Below, piece after piece: positions 8,420 to 18,133 of a DNA stretch of 64,000 nt (position 1 is the first letter of the stretch; each line of letters begins with the position of its first letter). The notes under the pieces are model-generated. The model did no database searches, had not been told where the DNA came from, and saw only the letters and a program-made list of their open reading frames with translations. The translations under genes and the position numbers were made by a program. This DNA comes from Chitinophagaceae bacterium (GTDB taxonomy: Bacteria > Bacteroidota > Bacteroidia > Chitinophagales > Chitinophagaceae): positions 1 through 64,000 of the forward strand of contig JADJBP010000010.1 in NCBI GenBank assembly GCA_016703625.1. Reading direction: 5' to 3'.

Positions 8420-9118
8420 TTGGATAACAGTAACATTATTATCAGGGTTGCCACGGCAGCCGATAGTCATTACGCAGCGATCATCACCGAAGAAATGGCA
8501 TCCTCGGCAAAAGCAAGGGGTACAGGCATTGCCAAACGTTCGCCTGAATATGTTGAGCAAAAAATAACGGAAGGTAAATCAGTTATTGCTGTTACAACGG
8601 ATGGTGAGTGGGTTGGCTTTTGCTATATAGAAGTTTGGGAACACAATAAGTTTGTTGCCAACAGCGGGCTGATCGTTTCTCCTCCTTACCGCAAGACCGG
8701 CGTGGCAAAGGCTATTAAAAAAAGGATCTTTGAACTCAGCCGGGAAAAATATCCTGCATCAAAAATATTCGGTTTAACCACAGGGCTGGCGGTGATGAAG
8801 ATCAATTCTGACCTGGGTTATGAACCGGTAACTTATTCTGAACTCACTACGGATGAACAGTTTTGGGCCGGCTGCAAAAGTTGTGTCAATTACGATATTT
8901 TAATGAGCAAGGAAAGGAAGAACTGTATGTGTACGGCCATGCTGTTCGACCCTGAAGATCACTTTGAACCGGAAGAAACAAAACAGGAGTTTAAAAAGCA
9001 TTCCAGGATCTACGAAAGGTTCATGCGGATCAAGCAAAGTAAGCTGCTCCAGTTTTTACAGAAGAAACAGGGTACAGTACCTTCAAGATCATTGTTACAT
9101 CATTTTTTTAATTTTTAA
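8420..9118 (+). CDS. GNAT family N-acyltransferase, probable first enzyme of arginine synthesis
   Basis: 232 residues with a TTG start (8420). GNAT fold with the acyl-CoA pyrophosphate-binding loop YRKTGVAKAIKKR at residues 90-102, preceded by the beta-4 strand SGLIVSPPY. Beyond the GNAT core it carries a four-cysteine group, GCKSC (152, 155) and NCMC (169, 171), that could bind a metal. It opens the arginine operon, 11 nt before argG, and no other argA or argJ is present, so N-acetyl- or N-succinyl-glutamate synthase is the most likely role (inference from context). The Lys- and Gln-rich C-terminal tail is not part of the fold. Confidence 0.8.
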   Translation: MDNSNIIIRVATAADSHYAAIITEEMASSAKARGTGIAKRSPEYVEQKITEGKSVIAVTTDGEWVGFCYIEVWEHNKFVANSGLIVSPPYRKTGVAKAIKKRIFELSREKYPASKIFGLTTGLAVMKINSDLGYEPVTYSELTTDEQFWAGCKSCVNYDILMSKERKNCMCTAMLFDPEDHFEPEETKQEFKKHSRIYERFMRIKQSKLLQFLQKKQGTVPSRSLLHHFFNF

Positions 9119-9129
9119 AACAGATCAGT

Positions 9130-10332
9130 ATGGGTAAGAAAGTTGTCCTGGGATTTAGCGGCGGATTGGATACCACTTACTGTGTTAAATACTTCACAGA
9201 AGAAAAAGGTTACGAAGTGCATTCGGTCATTGTTAATACCGGCGGGTTTACGGAAGATGAATTAAATAAGATCGAAGCACATGCTTACAGGCTGGGTGTT
9301 AGATCACATACCAGTATTGATGCGGTCAGGAGTTATTATGATAAAATGATCAGGTACCTGGTTTTCGGAAATGTGTTGAAAAATAATACCTATCCACTAA
9401 GTGTAAGCGCCGAACGCTTAACACAGGCCGTGTTTATTGCCGAACATGTAAAACTTTTACAGGCCGATATGGTAGCCCATGGCAGTACCGGTGCCGGTAA
9501 CGACCAGGTGCGGTTCGATATGATCTTCAACATCATGATACCCGGCATTGAGATAGTTACACCGATACGAGACCTCAAATTAAGCCGTGAAGATGAGATC
9601 ACTTATTTGAAAAGCAAAGGTGTTGAAATGGATTTTGAAAGATCAATGTACTCGGTCAACAAAGGTTTATGGGGCACCAGTGTTGGCGGTAAAGAAACAC
9701 TGAACAGCAAAGGCATGCTGCCCGAAGAAGCCTGGCCAACGCAGGTTACAGCAACCGGAACAGTGAATTTGGAATTGGGTTTTGTAAAAGGAGAACTTAT
9801 ACAGGTTAATGGGGAGGTATTTAACCATCCTGTAGAAGCGATACAGAAAGTGCAGCAAATGGCCGGGCCTTTTGGCATTGGCAGGGATATTCATGTTGGT
9901 GATACCATTATAGGCATCAAAGGGCGTGTTGGTTTTGAAGCTGCTGCTCCTATTGTGATCTTAAAAGCACACCATGCACTGGAAAAGCATGTACTAACCA
10001 AATGGCAGCTGAACTGGAAAGACCAGCTTGCTTTATTTTATGGTAACTGGATGCATGAAGGACAGATACTTGACCCGGTGATGCGGGATATAGAAGCATT
10101 CTTCGAAAGGTCGCAGGAAAATGTTACCGGTAAAGTGTTTGTAGACCTGGTACCTTATCGTTTTCAAATCACCGGAATTGAATCTGACTATGACCTGATG
10201 AGCAGCAAATTTGGTAAATACGGGGAAATGAATAATGGCTGGACCGGTGAAGATGTGCGGGGATTTTCAAAAATTTTCGGTAACCAGGCCATGATCTATC
10301 ATGCTGTAAAACAATCGGTAAATGAAAAATAA
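9130..10332 (+). CDS. argG: Argininosuccinate synthase
   Basis: 400 residues. Joins citrulline and aspartate with ATP to give argininosuccinate. Seen: the PP-loop ATP site GFSGGLDTTYCVKYF at residues 8-22, the aspartate/citrulline-binding region HGSTGAGNDQVRFD, and SVNKGLWGTSVGG. Second gene of the operon; its 3' end overlaps the argC start by 11 nt (ATG at 10322), consistent with translational coupling. Confidence 0.96.
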   Translation: MGKKVVLGFSGGLDTTYCVKYFTEEKGYEVHSVIVNTGGFTEDELNKIEAHAYRLGVRSHTSIDAVRSYYDKMIRYLVFGNVLKNNTYPLSVSAERLTQAVFIAEHVKLLQADMVAHGSTGAGNDQVRFDMIFNIMIPGIEIVTPIRDLKLSREDEITYLKSKGVEMDFERSMYSVNKGLWGTSVGGKETLNSKGMLPEEAWPTQVTATGTVNLELGFVKGELIQVNGEVFNHPVEAIQKVQQMAGPFGIGRDIHVGDTIIGIKGRVGFEAAAPIVILKAHHALEKHVLTKWQLNWKDQLALFYGNWMHEGQILDPVMRDIEAFFERSQENVTGKVFVDLVPYRFQITGIESDYDLMSSKFGKYGEMNNGWTGEDVRGFSKIFGNQAMIYHAVKQSVNEK

Positions 10333-11299
10333 AATAAAGGTCGGTATCATTGGCGGTGCAGGTTACACCGGCGGTGAACTGATCAGGATCTTACTGAATC
10401 ACCCGGCTGCTGAGATTGTTTTTGTACACAGCAAAAGCAATGCGGATCATTTTTTATACGCCGTCCACAAGGACCTGCTGGGTGATACCGTGTTGAAATT
10501 TACATCAGCAATAAACCGGGATATAGATGTTTTGTTTTTATGTACGGGGCATGGCGAAGCAATGAATTTTTTATCAGCAAATACATTCAATGCTAAAACA
10601 AAGATCATAGACCTAAGCCAGGATTTCAGGCTGGGCGGCACCGTGGGGAAAAGAAAATTTGTATACGGTTTACCGGAATTAAATAAAGCGTTGATAAAAA
10701 AAGCAACAAACATTGCAAACCCAGGCTGTTTTGCCACTGCCATTCAATTGGGTTTATTGCCATTGGCAAAAGCAGGATTACTGAAAGAGATTCATACCAC
10801 AGGTATAACCGGCTCAACAGGGGCAGGGCAGGGGCTCAATGCCACATCACATTTCAGCTGGCGGGCCAATAATATACAGGCGTATAAAACTCTGTCTCAT
10901 CAGCACCTGGCAGAGATCGGCCAGTCTTTTTTAAAATTAGATCCTTCAGGTAATGTTGATCTCAATTTTATACCCTGGCGGGGAGATTTTACAAGGGGCA
11001 TATTCATAAGCTCTCAAATAAAATGCGGGTTACCAATAAAGGAACTGACTGCATTGTATACAAAATATTATGCTGCACATCCTTTCATCGTATTAAGTGA
11101 GGAACCCGTATTTTTAAAGCAGGTGGTCAATACCAATAAATGTTTTATCCAATTGGAAAAAATTGGCAATAAACTGGTGATTCATTCCATCATTGATAAT
11201 TTATTGAAAGGAGCCAGCGGGCAGGCAGTTCAGAATATGAATTTGATGTTTGGCCTAGACGAAACAACAGGATTGAAATTAAAGGCAAATTATTTTTAG
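10322..11299 (+). CDS. argC: N-acetyl-gamma-glutamyl-phosphate reductase
   Basis: 325 residues. NADPH-dependent reduction of N-acyl-glutamyl phosphate to the semialdehyde. Seen: the Rossmann motif GIIGGAGYTGGELIRIL at the N-terminus, the catalytic cysteine in NPGCFATAIQLGLLPL near residue 135, and the active-site histidine region LSHQHLAEIGQ. Whether the acyl group is acetyl or succinyl cannot be read from this protein. Overlaps argG by 11 nt. Confidence 0.95.
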   Translation: MKNKIKVGIIGGAGYTGGELIRILLNHPAAEIVFVHSKSNADHFLYAVHKDLLGDTVLKFTSAINRDIDVLFLCTGHGEAMNFLSANTFNAKTKIIDLSQDFRLGGTVGKRKFVYGLPELNKALIKKATNIANPGCFATAIQLGLLPLAKAGLLKEIHTTGITGSTGAGQGLNATSHFSWRANNIQAYKTLSHQHLAEIGQSFLKLDPSGNVDLNFIPWRGDFTRGIFISSQIKCGLPIKELTALYTKYYAAHPFIVLSEEPVFLKQVVNTNKCFIQLEKIGNKLVIHSIIDNLLKGASGQAVQNMNLMFGLDETTGLKLKANYF

Positions 11300-11300
11300 G

Positions 11301-11432
11301 CCCCTAAATCCCCTAAAGGGGACTTGGGAACATTCAGTATCAACGATACTTTACGAAGCAGTTAAAGTTAACGACAGTTTGAAATTAATTATTCACTAAT
11401 AATCTAAGTTCTCCGCCACTGGGGACAGGGGT
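11301..11432. repeat. Intergenic palindromic element between argC and argD
   Basis: Contains TCCCCTAAAGGGGA (11309-11322), a perfect palindrome-like hairpin, and at 11410-11432 a CTCCGCC...GGGGACAGGGG segment directly before the argD ATG. A related segment abuts the argH start. These look like interspersed REP-like elements. Confidence 0.45.
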
Positions 11433-12563
11433 ATGAAATTATTTGATGTATATCCACTCAACGACATCTGCATTGAAAAAGCAGCAGGTAGTTATGTGTG
11501 GGATGATAAAGGCGAAAAATATTTAGACATGTATGGCGGGCATGCGGTTATCTCTATTGGCCATACACACCCGCATTATGTAAAGCGGATCGAAGACCAG
11601 TTGCATAAGGTAGGGTTCTATTCCAACTCCGTAAAAATTCCAATACAGGTTGAGCTGGCTGAAAAGCTGGGCAGGATATCCGGAAAGGAAGGCTACCAGC
11701 TTTTTTTATGTAACTCAGGCGCCGAAGCCAATGAGAATGCACTTAAACTGGCATCTTTTTACAATGGCAGGAAAAAGATCATTGCTTTTAAAAAAGCATT
11801 TCATGGCAGAACTTCTTTAGCAGTGGCTGCAACCGATAATCCAAATATTATTGCACCGGTCAATGAAACGGACAATGTTATTTTTCTTCCCTTTAATGAT
11901 GAGGCCGCATTGGAATCAGCTTTTAAACAGCATGATATTTCATCAGTGATCATTGAAGGTATACAGGGCGTTGGAGGAATTAATGTGGCATCCAATTCTT
12001 TTTTGCAGAAGATAAGAACGCTTTGTGATGATCACAATGCAGTATTCATTGCTGATTCTGTGCAATGTGGTTATGGAAGAAGCGGAAAATTTTATGCACA
12101 TGATTTTGCCGGGGTAGATGCTGATATATACAGTATGGCGAAGGGCATGGGAAACGGGTTCCCGGTTGGTGCCATTTCCATTGCTCCAAAAATTCAACCC
12201 AAACATTTTATGCTGGGTACCACTTTTGGCGGTAATCACCTGGCCTGCGCAGCAGCGCTGGCTGTTCTGGAAGTAATTGAGAAAGATGACCTGGTGAATA
12301 ATGCAAAAACAATGGGTGATTATTTGATGGCTGAATTAAAAAAATTGCCGAATATAACCGAGGTGAGGGGAAGGGGTTTGATGATCGGGATCGAGTTGCC
12401 CGAACAGTTGAATATGGTTAAAAAGAATCTCCTGTTCAAACACCGGATATTTACTGGCGAAGCAAAACCCAATGTGATCAGGCTTTTGCCGGCGCTGAAT
12501 ATTACCAAAACCGAAGCAGATATTTTTTTGCAGGCTATTAAAACAGAATTGAACCCGGTCTGA
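11433..12563 (+). CDS. argD: Acetylornithine/succinylornithine aminotransferase (class III)
   Basis: 376 residues. PLP-dependent transamination of N-acyl-glutamate semialdehyde to N-acyl-ornithine. Seen: LFLCNSGAEANENALKLA (PLP phosphate loop), the FHGRTSLAVAAT segment, IIEGIQGVGG, the cofactor Asp/Gln in IADSVQCGYGRSG, and the Schiff-base lysine in YSMAKGMGNGFPVGA. The last codons and stop (GAACCCGGTCTGA) coincide with a unit repeated immediately downstream, so the C-terminal LNPV is repeat-derived. Confidence 0.94.
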   Translation: MKLFDVYPLNDICIEKAAGSYVWDDKGEKYLDMYGGHAVISIGHTHPHYVKRIEDQLHKVGFYSNSVKIPIQVELAEKLGRISGKEGYQLFLCNSGAEANENALKLASFYNGRKKIIAFKKAFHGRTSLAVAATDNPNIIAPVNETDNVIFLPFNDEAALESAFKQHDISSVIIEGIQGVGGINVASNSFLQKIRTLCDDHNAVFIADSVQCGYGRSGKFYAHDFAGVDADIYSMAKGMGNGFPVGAISIAPKIQPKHFMLGTTFGGNHLACAAALAVLEVIEKDDLVNNAKTMGDYLMAELKKLPNITEVRGRGLMIGIELPEQLNMVKKNLLFKHRIFTGEAKPNVIRLLPALNITKTEADIFLQAIKTELNPV

Positions 12564-12632
12564 TGTGTCATCTGACCGTGAACCCGGTCTGACAACCTGC
12601 CCCGGTTATTTCGGGGTCTCGTCTGACCGTTA
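12551..12632 (+). repeat. Direct repeats and hairpin between argD and argF'
   Basis: GAACCCGGTCTGA occurs at 12551-12563 (the argD stop) and again at 12580-12592; TCTGACCGT occurs at 12571 and 12622. A CCCCG/CGGGG stem (12600-12604, 12612-12616) lies between. A REP-like intergenic insertion that replaced the argD stop region is the likely reading. Confidence 0.55.
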
Positions 12633-12658
12633 ATTATTAATTAAAAAATAACAAATTG

Positions 12659-13610
12659 GTGAATTTTATTTCAGTAAATGATGTTGATAATATAAATGCG
12701 CTGGTTGAACAGGCATTAAAATATAAAGCTGATCCGTTTGCCGGTAAAGAACTGGGAGCAGGTAAAAGAATTGGCTTATTGTTCTTAAACCCATCATTAC
12801 GCACCCGGTTAAGTACACAGGTAGCTGCTGCCAACCTGGGTATGGAAGCCATTGTGTTTAATGTAGATAAAGAGGGATGGGCATTGGAGTTTGAAGAAGG
12901 GGCAATTATGAATGGAACTACAGTTGAACATATCAAAGATGCAGCACCGGTGTTGGGACAGTATTTTGATATTTTATGCATCCGTACATTTCCTTTATTG
13001 TTAAACAGGGAAGCAGATTATGCAGAAACGGTGATCAGCCAGTTCATAAAATATGCTGCTGTTCCCATCGTTAGCCTGGAGAGTGCAACCTTACATCCGC
13101 TGCAAAGCCTTGCCGATATAATAACCATAAAAGAAACTTTTAAAGGAACCCGTAAACCAAAAGTGGTATTAAGCTGGGCTCCGCATGTAAAAGCATTGCC
13201 GCAATGTGTGGCTAATTCTTTTGCCCAATGGGTGGGTACATGGGGATGAAGCAGATCTTGTGATCACGCATCCCCAAGGTTATGAACTTGACAGTGCCTT
13301 CACTAAACATGCAACCATTATTACCAGCCAGGATGAAGCATTACATAATGCCGATTACGTGTATGTGAAAAACTGGAGCAGCTACAATGAATATGGAAAA
13401 ATATTATGCAGTGATGCAGGCTGGATGCTAAATAATAATAAACTGGCATTAACGAATGATGCTAAAGTGATGCATTGTTTACCGGTGCGCCGCAATGTTG
13501 AATTGAGTGATGCGGTACTGGACAGCCCGAACAGTATCGTTACCCAACAGGCCGGTAACAGGGTTTGGGCAGCGCAATCTGTATTAAGTGAGATCATAAA
13601 ATCAATGTAA
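12659..13610 (+). CDS. argF': N-acetyl/N-succinyl-ornithine carbamoyltransferase (frameshifted)
   Basis: About 317 residues from GTG 12659. Carbamoylates N-acyl-ornithine to N-acyl-citrulline, the route of Bacteroidota and Xanthomonas. Seen: the carbamoyl-phosphate motif NPSLRTRLST near residue 44, IRTFPLLLNREADY, HPLQSLADIITI, and C-terminal MHCLPVRRNVELSD. The frame breaks at about 13243: removing one G from the GGGG run joins QWVGTW to DEADLVITHPQGYELD. The residue before the EH pair (TTVEHI, residue 89) is Val. The equivalent site is Glu in acetyl-specific and Pro in succinyl-specific enzymes (from memory of the structural work), so a succinyl preference is possible. Its stop overlaps the argB start by 1 nt. 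Confidence 0.92.
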
Positions 13611-14401
13611 TGGAAAACTTATTCGTTATCAAGATCGGGGGCAATGTAGTAGATAATGATCCAGCATTGCAATCATTCCTTACAAATTTTGCGGCCATTC
13701 CACAAAAGAAAATATTGGTTCATGGCGGAGGCAGGATCGCAACAACGCTCGGCAGGCAGCTTGGTATTGAACCTGATTATATAAACGGCAGAAGAATAAC
13801 CGATGGATCTACCATTGACCTGGTAACGATGGTGTATGGCGGCCTGGTCAATAAAAAACTGGTTGCATCTTTACAGGCCCATCATTGCAATGCCATTGGA
13901 TTAACCGGTGCTGACGCGAATATTATTCCTGCTGTAAAACGGCCGGTTGCAGACATTGATTATGGTTTTGTCGGCGATATAAAATATGATTCAGTTGGTG
14001 TAAATAACCTGCAAATATTTTTGAATAATAATCTGGTACCTGTTATTGCACCTTTAACGCACGACGGGAATGGGCAACTTTTAAATACCAATGCCGATAC
14101 CATTGCTTCAGCATTGGCTGTTGCATTGTCAAAACAGTATGCTGTAAGACTGATCTATTGTTTTGAGAAAAAAGGCGTCCTGGAAAATATGGATGATGAA
14201 GATTCGGTCATTCCGCTGATCAATAAAACAAAATACCGTCAGTTGATGCAGGATAAAAAACTGGCTGATGGCATATTGCCAAAGATCGGCAACGCATTTG
14301 CAGCAATAGATGCAGGTGTACAGGAAGTATTGATCGGCGATGCCAATGACCTGTTGCAAAACATAACTGAAAATACCATTGGAACATTGATCAAACCATG
14401 A
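13610..14401 (+). CDS. argB: Acetylglutamate kinase
   Basis: 263 residues. Phosphorylates N-acyl-glutamate using ATP. Seen: the N-terminal KIGGNVVD and the HGGGRIATTLGRQLGI glycine-rich loop, NGRRITD, TGADANIIPA, LNTNADTIASALAVAL, and LADGILPKIGNAFAAI with the catalytic lysine region. It lacks the N-terminal helix of arginine-inhibited hexameric kinases, so feedback inhibition by arginine is not expected from length alone. Overlaps argE by 4 nt (ATGA). Confidence 0.94.
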   Translation: MENLFVIKIGGNVVDNDPALQSFLTNFAAIPQKKILVHGGGRIATTLGRQLGIEPDYINGRRITDGSTIDLVTMVYGGLVNKKLVASLQAHHCNAIGLTGADANIIPAVKRPVADIDYGFVGDIKYDSVGVNNLQIFLNNNLVPVIAPLTHDGNGQLLNTNADTIASALAVALSKQYAVRLIYCFEKKGVLENMDDEDSVIPLINKTKYRQLMQDKKLADGILPKIGNAFAAIDAGVQEVLIGDANDLLQNITENTIGTLIKP

Positions 14402-15462
14402 CAGAAAATAAACCATACCATGATGCCATTGAGCTATTGAAAAAACTGGTAGCAACTCCGTCATTCAGTACATCAGAAGAAAATACGGCTGCAGTAATTG
14501 AAACATTTTTTCAAAGTAAGGATATCCCGTTTAACAGGCATTTGAATAATATCTGGTGCAAGAATAAGTATTTTGATGCTGCCAGGCCAACCTTGTTGCT
14601 GAACTCACATCATGATACCGTAAAGCCCAACACGCAATACAGTATAGATCCTTTTTCTCCCATCCAAAAGGATGAAAAATTATTTGGCCTGGGCAGTAAT
14701 GATGCCGGTGGATGCCTGGTGGCATTGATAACAGCCTTTTGCTATTTTTATGAAATGCAGGATCTGAAATATAATTTAATCATAGCCGCAACTGCAGAAG
14801 AAGAGATCAGTGGAAAGAACGGGATCGAAAGTATCCTGTCATTATTGCCAAAGATCGATGTTGCTATAGTAGGTGAGCCAACACTGACCAACCTCGCTAT
14901 TGCTGAAAAAGGCTTGCTGGTGCTGGATTGTATTTCAACCGGCAAAGCCGGGCATGCCGCCAGGGAAGAAGGAGAGAATGCCATTTACAAAGCCATGCAG
15001 GATATCAGTTGGTTTAAGTCTTACCGGTTCTCAAAAATATCCGAAACCCTGGGGCCCGTAAAAATGTCTGTTACATCTGTGAATACTGATAACAAAGCAC
15101 ACAATGTAGTTCCTGTAACCTGCCATTTTATTGTTGATATCAGGGTGACAGATGTTTACACTCACGAAGAAATACTGGAAGAGATCAAACAGCATGTAAT
15201 CGCTGAAGTCAAACCCAGGAGTATGCGTTTACGTTCTTCAAAAATTGATAAAGCACATCCCCTGGTGTTGGCAGGGATCAATTTGGGCAAACAAACATAT
15301 GGTTCTCCTACAACATCAGATGCGTCATTGATACCGGTACCTGTGCTGAAATGCGGGCCCGGTGACAGTGCCCGCAGCCATACGGCGGATGAATTTATTT
15401 ACCTGTCGGAAATAGAAGACGGAATAAATACATACATAAAAATAATCGAACAAATAATTTGA
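14398..15462 (+). CDS. argE: M20 family N-acyl-ornithine/citrulline deacylase
   Basis: 354 residues. Zinc-dependent removal of the N-acyl group from N-acyl-citrulline or -ornithine. Seen: metal ligands in LLNSHHDTVKP near residue 74 and GSNDAGGCLVAL, the catalytic glutamate pair in AATAEEEISGKNGIE, VGEPT, and the C-terminal ligand region GPGDSARSHTADEF. In this type of operon the product of argF' is N-acyl-citrulline, so the deacylase probably acts on citrulline derivatives (inference). Confidence 0.9.
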   Translation: MTENKPYHDAIELLKKLVATPSFSTSEENTAAVIETFFQSKDIPFNRHLNNIWCKNKYFDAARPTLLLNSHHDTVKPNTQYSIDPFSPIQKDEKLFGLGSNDAGGCLVALITAFCYFYEMQDLKYNLIIAATAEEEISGKNGIESILSLLPKIDVAIVGEPTLTNLAIAEKGLLVLDCISTGKAGHAAREEGENAIYKAMQDISWFKSYRFSKISETLGPVKMSVTSVNTDNKAHNVVPVTCHFIVDIRVTDVYTHEEILEEIKQHVIAEVKPRSMRLRSSKIDKAHPLVLAGINLGKQTYGSPTTSDASLIPVPVLKCGPGDSARSHTADEFIYLSEIEDGINTYIKIIEQII

Positions 15463-15510
15463 AATAATTTCACCTCAAATAAAAAATAAAATGGCAGATA
15501 TAAAAAGTGC

Positions 15511-15541
15511 AGACTCTCCGCTAACCAGCGGAGATGGGGGC
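15511..15541 (+). repeat. Hairpin element abutting the argH start
   Basis: CTCCGCT (15516-15522) and AGCGGAG (15527-15533) form a 7-bp stem, followed by ATGGGGGC and then the argH ATG. A similar CTCCGC...GGGG element sits in the same position before argD. The 5' ATG at 15491 reads through it in frame but adds residues foreign to ArgH. Confidence 0.5.
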
Positions 15542-16873
<1,332 letters not shown>

Positions 16874-16900
16874 ATTTGTTGGAATAACCTGGTAATCATA

Positions 16901-18070
16901 ATGGCCGATCAGACATCAAAAAAACGCATTGCAATATTTGGCTCCACGGGTTCAATTGGTACCCAGGCACTGGAAGTGATCCGTGCAAACACAGATCTGT
17001 TTGAAGTAGAAATATTAACAGCACAAACCAATGATACACTATTGATAAGCCAGGCGCTTGAATTCAGGCCCAATGCAGTTGTAATTGGGGATGAATCAAA
17101 GTATGCGGGTTTAAAAGATGCATTATCATCTGCCGGTATTAAGGTTTTTGCCGGCGAAAAAGCACTGGAAGAAGTAGCAGATTTTGATACCTACGATATG
17201 ATGCTGGCCGGTATCGTAGGTTTTGCAGGTTTGAAGCCTACGCTGAAGGCTGTAGAAAAAGGCAAAGCGGTTGGTTTGGCCAATAAAGAAACACTGGTTG
17301 TAGCAGGCGATATCGTGATGCAGAAGGCCATTGAAAAAGAGTACCGATCATACCGGTCGACAGTGAACATTCTGCCATTTTTCAATGCCTGGTCGGTGAA
17401 GCCAGGAATCCGATCGAAAAAATTATTCTCACCGCCAGTGGTGGCCCTTTTTTGGGAAAGAAACCCAATTTCCTGGTGAATGTAAAAAAGAGATCATGCC
17501 CTGCAGCATCCCAACTGGAGCATGGGTGCAAAAATATCCATCGACTCTGCAACCCTTATGAATAAAGGGCTGGAGATGATCGAAGCCAAGTGGCTTTTTA
17601 ATTTGCGGCCCGACCAGATAGAAGTGGTGATACATCCGCAGAGTATTATTCACAGCATGGTTCAGTTCCAGGATGGCAGTATAAAAGCACAAATGGGTTT
17701 GCCGGATATGAAACTGCCCATTCAATATGCTTTGGCTTTCCCTGGCAGGATCAAAAATGATTTTCCAAGGCTTAATTTCCGCAAATACCCTGCCCTCAAT
17801 TTTGAAGAGCCCGATGTTAAAACTTTCAGAAATTTATCACTTGCCATGGAGGCACTCAATAAAGCCGGCAATATGCCCTGTATCTTAAATGCTGCCAATG
17901 AAATAGCAGTATGGGCCTTTCTGCGTAACCGTATTGGCTTTTTGGATATGACGGCCATGGTGGAAAAGACCATGGAAAATGTAGCTTATATTGAAAAGCC
18001 AACTTTACAGGAATATTTTGAAAGCGACGGCGAAGCCCGTAATTTTGCCGCTTCATTGATCAACCTGTAA
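16901..18070 (+). CDS. dxr: 1-deoxy-D-xylulose 5-phosphate reductoisomerase (two compensating frameshifts)
   Basis: About 390 residues. Converts DXP to MEP in isoprenoid synthesis, using NADPH. Seen: the NADPH site IAIFGSTGSIGTQALEVI, GLANKETLVVAGD, then in the second frame PVDSEHSAIFQCL and LTASGGPFLG, then in the third frame WSMGAKISIDSATLMNKGLE. The frame shifts at about 17338 (an A run one base short) and about 17488 (an A run one base long). Both are homopolymers, so errors are likely and the enzyme is probably intact. Followed by rseP, a frequent neighbour of dxr. Confidence 0.93.
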
Positions 18071-18133
18071 ATAGTACATGTATCTTTCTCATTTCTTTTA
18101 CGGGTATCAATCATAAATTAATTTTTTTACAAA

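Noticed and set aside
16901..18070. dxr frame changes as programmed frameshifting
   Set aside because: Two opposite one-base changes in A runs of a gene that needs no alternative product are better explained as sequence errors.
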